The translations under genes were made by a program, and so were the position numbers. A stretch of 64,000 nt of DNA from Myroides pelagicus (GTDB lineage: Bacteria > Bacteroidota > Bacteroidia > Flavobacteriales > Flavobacteriaceae). Positions 8,209 to 16,134 of this stretch are shown piece after piece. The notes below the pieces were generated by a model. The model saw only the letters and a program-made list of their open reading frames with translations. It did not search any database and was not told the DNA's origin. The stretch lies in assembly GCF_009711055.1 (NCBI RefSeq), contig NZ_WMJY01000004.1:1-64000 (forward strand). The letters are read 5' to 3'. The stretch's first letter is position 1, and each line of letters begins with the position of its first letter.

Positions 8209-9213
8209 TTATGCTTCTTTATTTTTTATTTCGTCCTTGATTAATTGTTCAAGCTCGTCCATTAATTCTGGATTGTCTTTTATAAGAGCTTTTACTGCAT
8301 CACGTCCTTGTCCTAATTTAGTATCGCCATAGCTAAACCACGACCCACTTTTCTTAACGATATCAAAGTCTACAGCCATATCTAGTATTTCACCTACTTT
8401 AGAGACTCCCTCTCCGTACATAATATCAAACTCTGCGGTTCTAAAAGGTGGCGCTACCTTATTTTTTACAATTTTTACTTTTGTGCGATTACCGATTACA
8501 TTGTCTCCGTCTTTGATCTGAGTTGACTTACGTATATCTACACGTACTGAAGCATAGAATTTTAAGGCATTACCTCCAGTTGTCGTCTCTGGGTTACCAA
8601 ACATAACGCCGATTTTATCTCTCAACTGGTTGATGAAGAATACTGTACAGTTTGTTTTGTTAATTGTCGAAGTTAGCTTTCTTAATGCTTGAGACATCAA
8701 ACGAGCGTGTAATCCCATTTTAGAGTCTCCCATCTCTCCTTCGATCTCACTCTTTGGTGTCAAGGCAGCTACAGAGTCAATAACTACGATATCTACTGCT
8801 CCAGAACGAATTAAGTTTTCTGCAATTTCTAAAGCTTGCTCCCCATTGTCTGGTTGAGAAATGATTAAGTTATCAATATCAATACCTAATTTTTGTGCAT
8901 AAAAACGATCAAAAGCATGTTCAGCATCAATAAAAGCGGCTATACCTCCTGCTTTTTGTGCTTCAGCAATAGCGTGTAAAGTCAATGTCGTTTTACCTGA
9001 AGACTCTGGTCCATATATCTCAATGATTCTTCCTTTTGGGTATCCTCCAACTCCTAGAGCTAAGTCCACTCCTAAAGAACCTGATTGTATCACTTCTACT
9101 TCTTCTACAGCAGTATCTCCCAACTTCATTACTGTACCTTTACCATAAGTTTTGTCTAACTTATCAAGTGTAAGTTGTAACGCTTTTAATTTTGCTTCTT
9201 TATCTGCACTCAT
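8209..9213 (-). CDS. recA: Recombinase RecA
   Basis: DNA strand-exchange protein of 334 aa, central to homologous recombination and repair. The Walker A motif is GPESSGKT (68-75), with the RecA signature [14 protein letters not shown] further on. The C-terminus is acidic ([20 protein letters not shown]), as usual. It is divergent from def, with about 235 bases between them that hold paired palindromes at 9289-9347. A TACTTTTA sequence on the minus strand (9243-9250) is a plausible -7 box. RecA is the partner of DprA, whose gene here is broken. Confidence 0.98.
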   Translation of the reverse strand: MSADKEAKLKALQLTLDKLDKTYGKGTVMKLGDTAVEEVEVIQSGSLGVDLALGVGGYPKGRIIEIYGPESSGKTTLTLHAIAEAQKAGGIAAFIDAEHAFDRFYAQKLGIDIDNLIISQPDNGEQALEIAENLIRSGAVDIVVIDSVAALTPKSEIEGEMGDSKMGLHARLMSQALRKLTSTINKTNCTVFFINQLRDKIGVMFGNPETTTGGNALKFYASVRVDIRKSTQIKDGDNVIGNRTKVKIVKNKVAPPFRTAEFDIMYGEGVSKVGEILDMAVDFDIVKKSGSWFSYGDTKLGQGRDAVKALIKDNPELMDELEQLIKDEIKNKEA

Positions 9214-9288
9214 TTTTTTAAAAAATTAGATTCTTACTGATGTAAAAGTAATATAATTTATTTAGAGTTCAAGAGTAGGTTTGTATTA

Positions 9289-9347
9289 TGCTATGAATTA
9301 TAGCAGTGGAATTCGGGCTTTTTGCTATGATATAATTTATAGCAAAA
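9289..9347. promoter_or_regulatory. Paired palindromes with TGCTAT/ATAGCA half-sites between recA and def
   Basis: Palindrome 1 is TGCTAT (9289-9294), 5 bases, ATAGCA (9300-9305). Palindrome 2 is TTTTGCTAT (9320-9328), 10 bases, ATAGCAAAA (9339-9347). They share the same half-site and lie between two divergent genes, about 75-135 bases before recA and 100-160 before def. They look like a tandem operator; the protein that binds is unknown. Confidence 0.5.
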
Positions 9348-9448
9348 CACATTAATATTCCTAGTTTTAGGGGTATATATGAATTATATTAGTCTATATT
9401 GGTTTATATGTTGAAACTATTTTATTTTGCAGCAAATTAATAACGAAA

Positions 9449-10027
9449 ATGAAATTACCGATTTTAGCATACGGAAACAAGACTCTTAAAGTAGATTGTG
9501 ATGCTATTGCTACTAACTCTGATGATTTAAACAAACTGATTGATGATATGTGGGAAACTATGGAGCACGCTTATGGGTGTGGATTAGCTGCCCCACAAGT
9601 AGGAGAGACTATACAGTTGTTTGTTGTCGATAGTATAGTGATGTATGAAAATGCGGATATTGATGAACGCAAAGCAAACTTTATAGAGGGTGATGAGGGA
9701 ATGAGAGAGACTTTTATCAATGCTCGAATAATTGGCAAATCTGATGAGACTTGGGACGAGATAGAAGGGTGTTTGAGTATTCCTGATATTTTCAAACGAG
9801 TTACACGTCCGTGGTCTATTACTATTGAGTATTTAGATAGGGATTTTAAAGCACATACCAAAACATTCCATGGTACTACTGCGCGTATTATACAACATGA
9901 GTACGACCATATACGTGGGGTGTTATTTATAGACCGCCTTAGTGCATTTACTAAAAAATTAATCGGAACTAAACTGAAAAAAATAATGAGTGGTAAGATT
10001 TTTACAGATTATAGAATGAAACAATAA
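9449..10027 (+). CDS. def: Peptide deformylase
   Basis: Metal-dependent enzyme of 192 aa that removes the formyl group from the first Met of new proteins. All three family motifs are present: GCGLAAPQVG (43-52), EGCLS (106-110, with metal-ligand Cys108) and HEYDH (150-154, with ligands His150 and His154 and catalytic Glu151). Length is normal. In many bacteria def pairs with fmt, but here it stands alone, followed by a long stretch without genes. A weak TATTTTG sequence at 9423-9429 may be its -7 box. Confidence 0.96.
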   Translation: MKLPILAYGNKTLKVDCDAIATNSDDLNKLIDDMWETMEHAYGCGLAAPQVGETIQLFVVDSIVMYENADIDERKANFIEGDEGMRETFINARIIGKSDETWDEIEGCLSIPDIFKRVTRPWSITIEYLDRDFKAHTKTFHGTTARIIQHEYDHIRGVLFIDRLSAFTKKLIGTKLKKIMSGKIFTDYRMKQ

Positions 10028-10301
10028 TTACTGAATTTATACCAATTGAAGCTTCTTTGTACATTGGTAAGTTATAAAAGCGTTTTTTATTTTTAGTTCT
10101 TTTTACATGGTATTCGTATGGTATTCAGGCAGGAAGAGCTCAAAGTAATGGATTGTATTATGTAAATAACTCTGTATTGTCGTTTACAATCATAACCATG
10201 CTTTAGTGTGAAAACAAGTAGTTATTTGGAAGCGCAACTTATAAATCTGACTATCTAATACTTTAGTGAGCATTGTTTATTAAAAGTTAATCAGTTTCCT
10301 G

Positions 10302-10323
10302 CAACGGATCATCAACGGATCAT
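10302..10323. repeat. Two tandem copies of an 11-bp unit
   Basis: CAACGGATCAT occurs twice back to back, followed by a further CAT. It lies 27 bases before the structured element and may belong to the same unit. Confidence 0.6.
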
Positions 10324-10350
10324 CATTTTTTCTCCCTACTTTCTTGACCT

Positions 10351-10437
10351 ATGCTTGCAGTATGCGTGCACCTTGCTTGCCAAGGAAGTGCTCTTGGGCT
10401 CGTAAACTGCACGCATAGCACTAGCTTGCTTGGCAAC
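10351..10437. repeat. Structured intergenic element A (outer stem plus interleaved helix)
   Basis: TATGCGTGCA (10361-10370) pairs perfectly with TGCACGCATA (10408-10417). Inside that stem, TTGCCAAG (10377-10384) is the exact complement of CTTGGCAA (10429-10436), which lies outside it, so both helices together would form a pseudoknot. A short competing inner hairpin is also possible (GCCAAG with CTTGGGC). The element at 42698-42778 has the same plan and shares short sequence blocks. It could be a noncoding RNA or a DNA repeat; the strand is not known. Confidence 0.6.
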
Positions 10438-10724
10438 AAATACTGTTGTTTTGAAATTGCTATGAGTAAAAACAAGTTACTTAAAAAAAAATAGTACCGC
10501 TAATAATTATTATACTAATGGTTTAATAATAAAAGTAGTAGATTTTCGAACTGTATTACTATGTTGTTTTAGTTAGTGAATATCAATCTATCTTACGATA
10601 TTAGATTTAACAAACTTACAGAAAAATAAGTTTCTTCTGTGAGTTTTAATATTTAATAAAGGTTATTAATCAGTGTTTTAACTTGAAAAAAACAGTTGGT
10701 ATTAAAAATTATAAATCAAAATAG

Positions 10725-10732
10725 TATCTTTG
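10725..10732 (+). promoter_or_regulatory. Candidate -7 box of the trhO operon
   Basis: TATCTTTG is an exact TAnnTTTG match about 63 bases before the trhO ATG. Confidence 0.6.
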
Positions 10733-10795
10733 CACCGAAATTCTTCCATTTAGGATTTCAAACATATATAATCTACACTTAAAAAAGTATATAGC

Positions 10796-12154
10796 ATGCA
10801 ACTGTATAACACATTAAGCGCAGAAGAAAGAGCAGAACTTATTGAACAAGCGGGAGAGAACCGTTTGACTTTATCTTTCTATGCGTATGCCAAAATAGAA
10901 AACCCACAACAATTCAGAGACGATTTATTCCTTGCTTGGGATGCATTAGGCGCATTAGGGCGTACTTATGTAGCTCATGAGGGGATTAATGCTCAAATGT
11001 CTGTGCCTGCATCTAAGTTTGATGCCTTTAGAGATACTTTAGAGCAGTATGACTTTATGAAAGGAATTCGTCTGAACGTTGCAGTCGAACAAGATGATTT
11101 GTCATTTTTGAAACTAACAGTAAAGGTTAGAAACAAGATCGTAGCTGATGGATTAAATGACGCTACATTTGACGTTACCAATAAGGGAATTCACTTAAAG
11201 GCAAAAGAATTTAATACTATTTTAGAAGATCCTAACACTGTAGTAGTGGATTTTAGAAATCACTATGAAAGTGAAGTTGGTCACTTCGTTGGAGCGATTA
11301 CACCAGATGTGGATACTTTCCGTGAATCTCTGCCGATTATCAAAGATCAATTAGAAGATATTAAGGAGGAGAAAAATTTAGTCATGTACTGTACAGGTGG
11401 TATTCGTTGTGAAAAAGCTTCGGCTTATTTCAAACACCACGGTTTTAAAAATGTTTACCAATTAGAAGGAGGTATTATTGAATATACTCGTCAGGTCAAA
11501 GCAGAGGGATTAGAGAGTAAGTTCATTGGAAAAAATTTCGTGTTTGATCATCGCTTGGGAGAACGTATTACTGATGATATTATTTCTAACTGTCACCAAT
11601 GTGGCAAACCGTGTGATACTCATGTCAACTGTGCTAATGAAGCTTGTCATTTACTTTTTATTCAATGTGATGAATGTGCAGAACAGATGCACGGATGTTG
11701 TTCTGATGAGTGTTTAGACATCATTCAGTTGCCTGTTGAGGAGCAAAAACGCTTGCGTCAAGGAGTACAAAAGGGAAACTTAGTATTCAAAAAAGGTCGT
11801 TCAGAAGCATTGAAGTTTCAAAAAGAGCGTGCTGCTACTGGTGATATCAAGGCTGTAAAAGTTAGTGCGGTCACTCAAATTCGCAAGAAGCAAGTTGTGC
11901 GAAAAGTTCTTATAGGTATAGCTCAACACTACTTTACGAAAGTAGGTGTAGGGCAGTTTATTGTTGACAAGGAGATAAATGTCGGTGATAAAATTGCAAT
12001 TGTTGGACCTACAACAGGTGATGAGAGACTTACTATTGAGAAAATGATGGTTAATGGAGCTGAGGTTAGCGTAGCTAATAAGGGAGATAAGATGACGATG
12101 GAGCTAAGTTTCCGTATTCGTAAGAATGACCAATTATATAAAATAATAGACTAA
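10796..12154 (+). CDS. trhO: tRNA uridine(34) hydroxylase TrhO with an added U32-type C-terminal domain
   Basis: Rhodanese-family protein of 452 aa. TrhO uses O2 to hydroxylate U34 of certain tRNAs to 5-hydroxyuridine. The N-terminal acylphosphatase-like domain spans about 1-100 and the rhodanese domain about 130-240, with the active-site loop CTGGIR (Cys199). A Cys-rich segment follows (266-306, with CHQCG, CDECA and CCSDEC). Residues about 365-452 are extra compared with the usual 320-350 aa protein and closely resemble the last 85 residues of the adjacent TrhP: both contain HYF, VGDKI, GP-T/S-TG, KGD, FRIR and LYKI in the same order. It is first in the trhO-trhP-ferredoxin-ArsC-like operon. 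The role is from the family; the fusion is seen directly. Confidence 0.92.
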   Translation: MQLYNTLSAEERAELIEQAGENRLTLSFYAYAKIENPQQFRDDLFLAWDALGALGRTYVAHEGINAQMSVPASKFDAFRDTLEQYDFMKGIRLNVAVEQDDLSFLKLTVKVRNKIVADGLNDATFDVTNKGIHLKAKEFNTILEDPNTVVVDFRNHYESEVGHFVGAITPDVDTFRESLPIIKDQLEDIKEEKNLVMYCTGGIRCEKASAYFKHHGFKNVYQLEGGIIEYTRQVKAEGLESKFIGKNFVFDHRLGERITDDIISNCHQCGKPCDTHVNCANEACHLLFIQCDECAEQMHGCCSDECLDIIQLPVEEQKRLRQGVQKGNLVFKKGRSEALKFQKERAATGDIKAVKVSAVTQIRKKQVVRKVLIGIAQHYFTKVGVGQFIVDKEINVGDKIAIVGPTTGDERLTIEKMMVNGAEVSVANKGDKMTMELSFRIRKNDQLYKIID

Positions 12155-12164
12155 GATACAATAT

Positions 12165-13406
12165 ATGACAGTTTCAGGAAGAGTAGAGCTTATGGCTCCT
12201 GCAGGTAATTTTGAGTCTTTGCAAGCCGCATTAGATAACGGTGCAGACTCAGTATATTTTGGAGTTGACCAGTTGAATATGCGTGCGCGTTCTACAGTGA
12301 ACTTTTCTATTGACGATTTAGAAGAGATTGCGAGAAGATGCAAAGAAAAGAATGTACGTACGTATTTGACATTAAACACTATCGTTTATGACCACGATTT
12401 ATCAGTGGTTAAGACTTTATTGAATAGGGCAAAAGAGGCAGGGTTAACAGCAGTTATTGCATCTGATCAAGCGGTTATTGCTTCGGCAAGAGCTATAGGA
12501 TTAGAAGTACATATTTCTACTCAACTGAATGTGACAAACATTGAGACTGTCAAGTTTTATAGTTTATTTGCGGATACTATTGTGCTGTCAAGAGAGCTGA
12601 GTTTGCGTCAAGTGAAGAAGATTACAGAAGCGATCGAGAGAGAGCAAGTTAAGGGGCCTTCAGATAACTTAGTAGAAATAGAAATCTTCGGTCACGGGGC
12701 ATTGTGTATGGCAGTATCTGGTAAATGCTATCTAAGTTTACACTCACATAATTCCTCTGCTAATAGAGGGGCGTGTAAACAAAACTGTCGTAAGAAATAC
12801 ACTGTTATTGATCAAGAAAGTGGTTTTGAGATAGAGATAGATAACGAATATATGATGTCGCCAAAAGACTTGTGTACGTTAGACTTCTTAGACCAAGTAA
12901 TCGATGCCGGTACTAAAGTACTGAAAATAGAGGGTAGAGGTAGAGCTCCTGAGTATGTAGCTACAGTGATACGTACTTATCGCGAGGCAATTGATGCTAT
13001 TGCAGATGGAACATACTCTCAAGAGAAAGTAGCGGAGTGGATGAAAGCCCTAGAAACGGTATATAACCGAGGGTTTTGGAGTGGCTATTATCTAGGACAA
13101 AAATTGGGAGAATGGAGTGATAACCCAGGCAGTAATGCTACACAGAAGAAAGTGTATGTAGGTAAAGCGGCACACTATTTTCAGAAGGCATCAATAGGAG
13201 AGTTTAAGATAGAAGCTTATGATATTAAGGTTGGGGATAAGATTCTTATTACAGGCCCTAGTACTGGAGCGCAGGAGTTAATCGTAGAGGAGTTGTTTGT
13301 CAATGAACAAAAGGTTGAGAAAGCAACTAAGGGAGATGATTGTACGATCAAGATACCTTTTAGAATACGTTTATCAGATAAATTGTATAAAATAGTAGAG
13401 GCATAA
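12165..13406 (+). CDS. trhP: tRNA 5-hydroxyuridine synthesis protein TrhP (peptidase U32 family)
   Basis: U32-family protein of 413 aa, homologous to E. coli YegQ/TrhP, which makes 5-hydroxyuridine at tRNA position 34 by a prephenate-dependent, Fe-S-dependent route. A TIM-barrel-like N-terminus opens with VELMAPAGNFESLQAAL. Four Cys (181, 188, 204, 208) in the ALCMAVSGKC and RGACKQNC segments are the likely [4Fe-4S] ligands. A small beta-barrel C-terminal domain (about 325-413) is shared with TrhO. It starts 11 bases after the trhO stop, and its stop codon overlaps the start of the ferredoxin gene. The old name peptidase is probably misleading. Confidence 0.92.
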   Translation: MTVSGRVELMAPAGNFESLQAALDNGADSVYFGVDQLNMRARSTVNFSIDDLEEIARRCKEKNVRTYLTLNTIVYDHDLSVVKTLLNRAKEAGLTAVIASDQAVIASARAIGLEVHISTQLNVTNIETVKFYSLFADTIVLSRELSLRQVKKITEAIEREQVKGPSDNLVEIEIFGHGALCMAVSGKCYLSLHSHNSSANRGACKQNCRKKYTVIDQESGFEIEIDNEYMMSPKDLCTLDFLDQVIDAGTKVLKIEGRGRAPEYVATVIRTYREAIDAIADGTYSQEKVAEWMKALETVYNRGFWSGYYLGQKLGEWSDNPGSNATQKKVYVGKAAHYFQKASIGEFKIEAYDIKVGDKILITGPSTGAQELIVEELFVNEQKVEKATKGDDCTIKIPFRIRLSDKLYKIVEA

Positions 13407-13636
13407 TGGTCATAGTTACGCTACAAAGAGACAAGTGTATTGGATGTAATTATTGTGTTGAGGTTGCCCCTCAACAATTTCAGATGTCTAAGAAAGACGG
13501 AAAGACGGTTCTATTGAAGTCTATTAATAATAAAGGATTTCATACGTTAAAGTCGCCAGATTATACTATTTTAGAGGCCTGTGAACAAGCAGAGAAAGTT
13601 TGTCCAGTACATATCATTACCGTAAAAGATGTATAG
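13406..13636 (+). CDS. Small [4Fe-4S] ferredoxin
   Basis: Ferredoxin of 76 aa. The first three cluster ligands lie in CIGCNYC (residues 10-16) and the fourth in the late VCPVHI segment, so one [4Fe-4S] cluster is expected. The second cluster motif of typical 2[4Fe-4S] ferredoxins is absent. Its ATG overlaps the trhP stop codon, which points to translational coupling. The context suggests it feeds electrons to the Fe-S protein TrhP or helps its cluster, but that is inference. Confidence 0.88.
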   Translation: MVIVTLQRDKCIGCNYCVEVAPQQFQMSKKDGKTVLLKSINNKGFHTLKSPDYTILEACEQAEKVCPVHIITVKDV

Positions 13637-13638
13637 TT

Positions 13639-13995
13639 ATGAGAAAGATATATTACCTAAGTACTTGTGGTACGTGTAAACGAATCTTAGCAGAGATGCC
13701 AGAGATAGAGAGCTTCGAACTACAAGAGATTAAGAAAAATCCTGTGACAGCAGAGCAGTTGCAAGAAATGTACGATAAGGTAGGGAGCTATGAAAAGCTG
13801 TTTAATAAACGTGCACAATTGTACAAAAGTGAAGGATTAAAAGATAAAAATCTTCAAGAAGAAGACTTTAAGAAGCTTATTCTGGAGCAGTACACCTTTC
13901 TAAGTCGTCCAGTGATGTTTATCGATGATACCATCTATGTAGGGAATAGCAAGAAAGTAGTGGAAGCTGCGATAGAACAATTAAAGAATAAATAG
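13639..13995 (+). CDS. ArsC/Spx-family thioredoxin-fold protein
   Basis: Thioredoxin-fold protein of 118 aa, starting MRKIYYLSTCGTCKRI two bases after the ferredoxin stop. The CxxC motif is CGTC near residues 10-13, and the later LSRPVMFID segment matches the RPV element of the ArsC/Spx family. It could be a glutaredoxin-like arsenate reductase homologue or an Spx-type regulator. No arsenic genes are nearby, and being last in a tRNA-modification operon suggests a redox role instead. An earlier in-frame ATG at 13600 lies inside the ferredoxin gene and is less likely. Confidence 0.85.
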   Translation: MRKIYYLSTCGTCKRILAEMPEIESFELQEIKKNPVTAEQLQEMYDKVGSYEKLFNKRAQLYKSEGLKDKNLQEEDFKKLILEQYTFLSRPVMFIDDTIYVGNSKKVVEAAIEQLKNK

Positions 13996-13997
13996 AA

Positions 13998-14024
13998 GAA
14001 GAGTCAGCATACCGCTGACTCTTC
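13998..14024 (+). terminator. Terminator of the trhO operon
   Basis: GAAGAGTCAGC (13998-14008) pairs with GCTGACTCTTC (14014-14024), followed by a T-rich stretch to about 14033. Confidence 0.85.
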
Positions 14025-14054
14025 TTTGTTTTTGAGTGAAAAATGGACAATAAG

Positions 14055-14582
14055 ATGAGAAAAGTAGTTTTGTATATTTCGTGTAGTTTAGATGGGTATA
14101 TTGCCAAGCTAAATGATGATTTAAGTTTTTTGGAATCCGTTCAACGTTAGGGCGAAGATTATGGATATGCGGAGTTTATAGATACCATTGATACTGTGTT
14201 AATAGGAAAGCGAACTTATGATTGGGTGGTTAGTCAGGGACATGGATTTCACCATGCAGAGCGCGAGACTTTTGTAGTAACTAGACAAGAAATACCAGCA
14301 ACTGATAATATTACTTTTTATTCGGGTGATTTAGAACTGTTAATTAGCAAACTAAAAGCAAAAAATGGAAAAGATATTTTTTGTGACGGAGGTGCACAGC
14401 TTGTTCATCAGTTAATGAAAGATGGCTTAATTGATCGAATAGTTTTATCAATTATACCGATTGTTTTAGGAGGCGGTATTCGATTGTTTGCCGAAGGTAT
14501 ACAGGTGCAAAAATTAATTCTTGGAGAAACAAAGACTTTTGAGTCTGGTTTGGTTCAACTGAATTATCTGGTTTCTAAATAA
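14055..14582 (+). pseudogene. RibD/DHFR-like reductase interrupted by an in-frame TAG
   Basis: The reading frame from 14055 (MRKVVLYISCSLDGYIAKLN; an in-frame ATG also at 14043) is the N-terminus of the RibD C-terminal-domain/dihydrofolate reductase-like family. It is cut by TAG at 14148-14150, after ESVQR and before GEDYGYAEF, and then continues in the same frame to 14582. The second part keeps VLIGKRTYDWV, DIFCDGGAQLVHQLM and the C-terminal IVLGGGIRLF motif. Total length would be 175 codons, normal for the family. One base change in a Glu or Gln codon would explain the stop. A fragment from an internal ATG (14196, 128 aa) would lack the N-terminal strand and cofactor-binding part. Confidence 0.85.
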
Positions 14583-14871
14583 AGTAATAGTTGTTCGATT
14601 ACCTTAGAATTAGTGTAGTAAAAAATTTTTTTTTAAAAAATATGTGACCAAATCATCAAGTGGTTGTCTTAATATCGAATTACGAAAGGGAAGGATTGCT
14701 ATGAAAGCCTTTTCGCTATTCACACAAAGTGTTTTTTAAGGTGTATTAAGTTGGTAAAGATCTTTGTAGATTTAATTTGAGTTAGGGGTAATGCAAATTA
14801 AAGCAGTTTACTAAGATTTACCACAAGTGTCATTATTGTTTTGTTGACACATTAAGTTATGATTGTTTTGG

Positions 14872-14898
14872 TTTACACTAGAGTATCTTTAGTGTAAA
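14872..14898. promoter_or_regulatory. Perfect inverted repeat TTTACACTA/TAGTGTAAA
   Basis: TTTACACTA (14872-14880) and TAGTGTAAA (14890-14898) are exact complements around a 9-base loop. It lies just before an orphan terminator and may be an operator or part of a small RNA. Confidence 0.5.
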
Positions 14899-14910
14899 AA
14901 GTAAAAAAAG

Positions 14911-14936
14911 ACCTTCTTTTTAGGAGGTTTTTTTTT
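14911..14936 (+). terminator. Orphan rho-independent terminator
   Basis: ACCTTCT (14911-14917) pairs with AGGAGGT (14922-14928) with one G-T pair, loop TTTT, followed by a run of eight T. It is more than 320 bases past the last coding sequence, so it may end a small RNA. Confidence 0.7.
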
Positions 14937-15216
14937 GTGTTATACTTTTTCTTATTGACTGTTTTTTTGGAGAAGAATAGTTATTTGCTGTTTGGTCTGC
15001 ATCTAATACTCTAGGGTTTAATCAATACTATACTGAGTGACTGGCTCAGAATTTTTTAGTTTCTATAGTGAGAATATTGATATTTTTGGGGTTGATTCTA
15101 AAAACAGTTAGGTTTAGCACTAAGTTTTTTCTTAGGAAACTGAGTGAAAAAGGGTTAAGAATCGACTATCTTTAAGAATTTACTTGAATATTAAATGGTA
15201 AAACTGAGTTTTTTAG

Positions 15217-15224
15217 TACCTTTG
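15217..15224 (+). promoter_or_regulatory. Candidate -7 box of yicC-gmk-nadD
   Basis: TACCTTTG is an exact TAnnTTTG match about 20 bases before the yicC ATG. Confidence 0.6.
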
Positions 15225-15244
15225 CGGCTATTATTTTTCAGTAT

Positions 15245-16105
15245 ATGATACATTCGATGACAGGTTTTGGTAAAGCATGCTTGCAATTACCAACTAAGAA
15301 AATCACAGTAGAGATTAAATCGTTAAACAGTAAGAACTTAGATTTAAATGTTCGTTTGCCTTTAACGTATAGAGAGAAGGAATTGCCTTTACGCAATACT
15401 ATCGCTCAAGAATTAGAAAGAGGTAAGGTAGACTTTTCGTTGTACTGTGAGATAACTGCAGAAGAAACATCGAATAAGATTAATGCCCCAATCGTAAGAG
15501 AGTATATCAATCAGATGAAGGTTATCATACCTAATGGTGATGAGACTGAGTTCATGAAAATGGCTGTTCGTATGCCTGATGCTTTAAAGGTTGAGCGTAT
15601 TGAGTTAGATGAAAATGAGTGGATTGAAATTGAAAAAGTAATAAAAGATGCGATAGTTAATATCAATGCTTTTAGAAGAAATGAAGGAGCTACTTTAGAA
15701 AACGATTTCCGTTTAAGAGTTGATAATATTCGTCAATATATGGATGAAATTGCAAAACTAGATGGAGAGCGTATCCAAGCTGTAAGAGAGCGTTTGAAGA
15801 CAAACTTAGACGAGTTAAAAGTAAATGTAGATGAAAATCGCTTCGAACAAGAAGTTATCTATTACTTAGAGAAACTTGATATCAATGAAGAGAAAGTACG
15901 CCTAGCTCAACATTTAAACTATTTCATCGAAACTTTAGAAGGATCAGAAGCAAATGGTCGTAAACTTGGTTTCATTGCACAAGAAATGGGAAGAGAGATC
16001 AATACTATGGGATCAAAATCAAACCATGCAGAAATGCAAAAGTTTGTTGTGAAGATGAAAGATGAATTAGAGAAGATTAAAGAACAGGTTTTAAATGTTC
16101 TATAG
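15245..16105 (+). CDS. yicC: YicC family endoribonuclease
   Basis: Protein of 286 aa starting MIHSMTGFGKACLQL, the hallmark opening of the YicC family. The N-terminal YicC domain ends near residue 150. The C-terminal DUF1732 part carries the conserved LGFIAQEMGREINTMGSKS. Members cleave RNA and take part in small-RNA turnover in E. coli. It sits 29 bases before gmk, a pairing widespread in bacteria, and probably heads the yicC-gmk-nadD operon. Confidence 0.94.
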   Translation: MIHSMTGFGKACLQLPTKKITVEIKSLNSKNLDLNVRLPLTYREKELPLRNTIAQELERGKVDFSLYCEITAEETSNKINAPIVREYINQMKVIIPNGDETEFMKMAVRMPDALKVERIELDENEWIEIEKVIKDAIVNINAFRRNEGATLENDFRLRVDNIRQYMDEIAKLDGERIQAVRERLKTNLDELKVNVDENRFEQEVIYYLEKLDINEEKVRLAQHLNYFIETLEGSEANGRKLGFIAQEMGREINTMGSKSNHAEMQKFVVKMKDELEKIKEQVLNVL

Positions 16106-16134
16106 ATTAACTATATACAGTAGTATTTTTTATT

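Larger units (their letters stand above)
10028..10795. other. Gene-poor stretch of about 770 bases between def and trhO
   Basis: No coding sequence was recognised. It holds a 9-base direct repeat ATGGTATTC at 10107-10115 and 10118-10126 (11-bp period), an 11-bp tandem repeat CAACGGATCAT at 10302-10312 and 10313-10323, the structured element at 10351-10437, and the trhO promoter near 10725. Confidence 0.8.
14583..15244. other. Gene-free stretch of about 660 bases before yicC
   Basis: No coding sequence was recognised. It contains a perfect 9-bp hairpin (14872-14898), a clear rho-independent terminator (14911-14936) not attached to any gene, and the yicC promoter box (15217-15224). Confidence 0.75.

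Noticed and set aside
5586..14150. Reassignment of TAG as a sense codon, from the two in-frame TAGs
   Set aside because: TAG is the normal stop of several intact genes in the window (for example plsC and the ferredoxin), and dprA also has a frameshift, so gene decay is the simpler reading.
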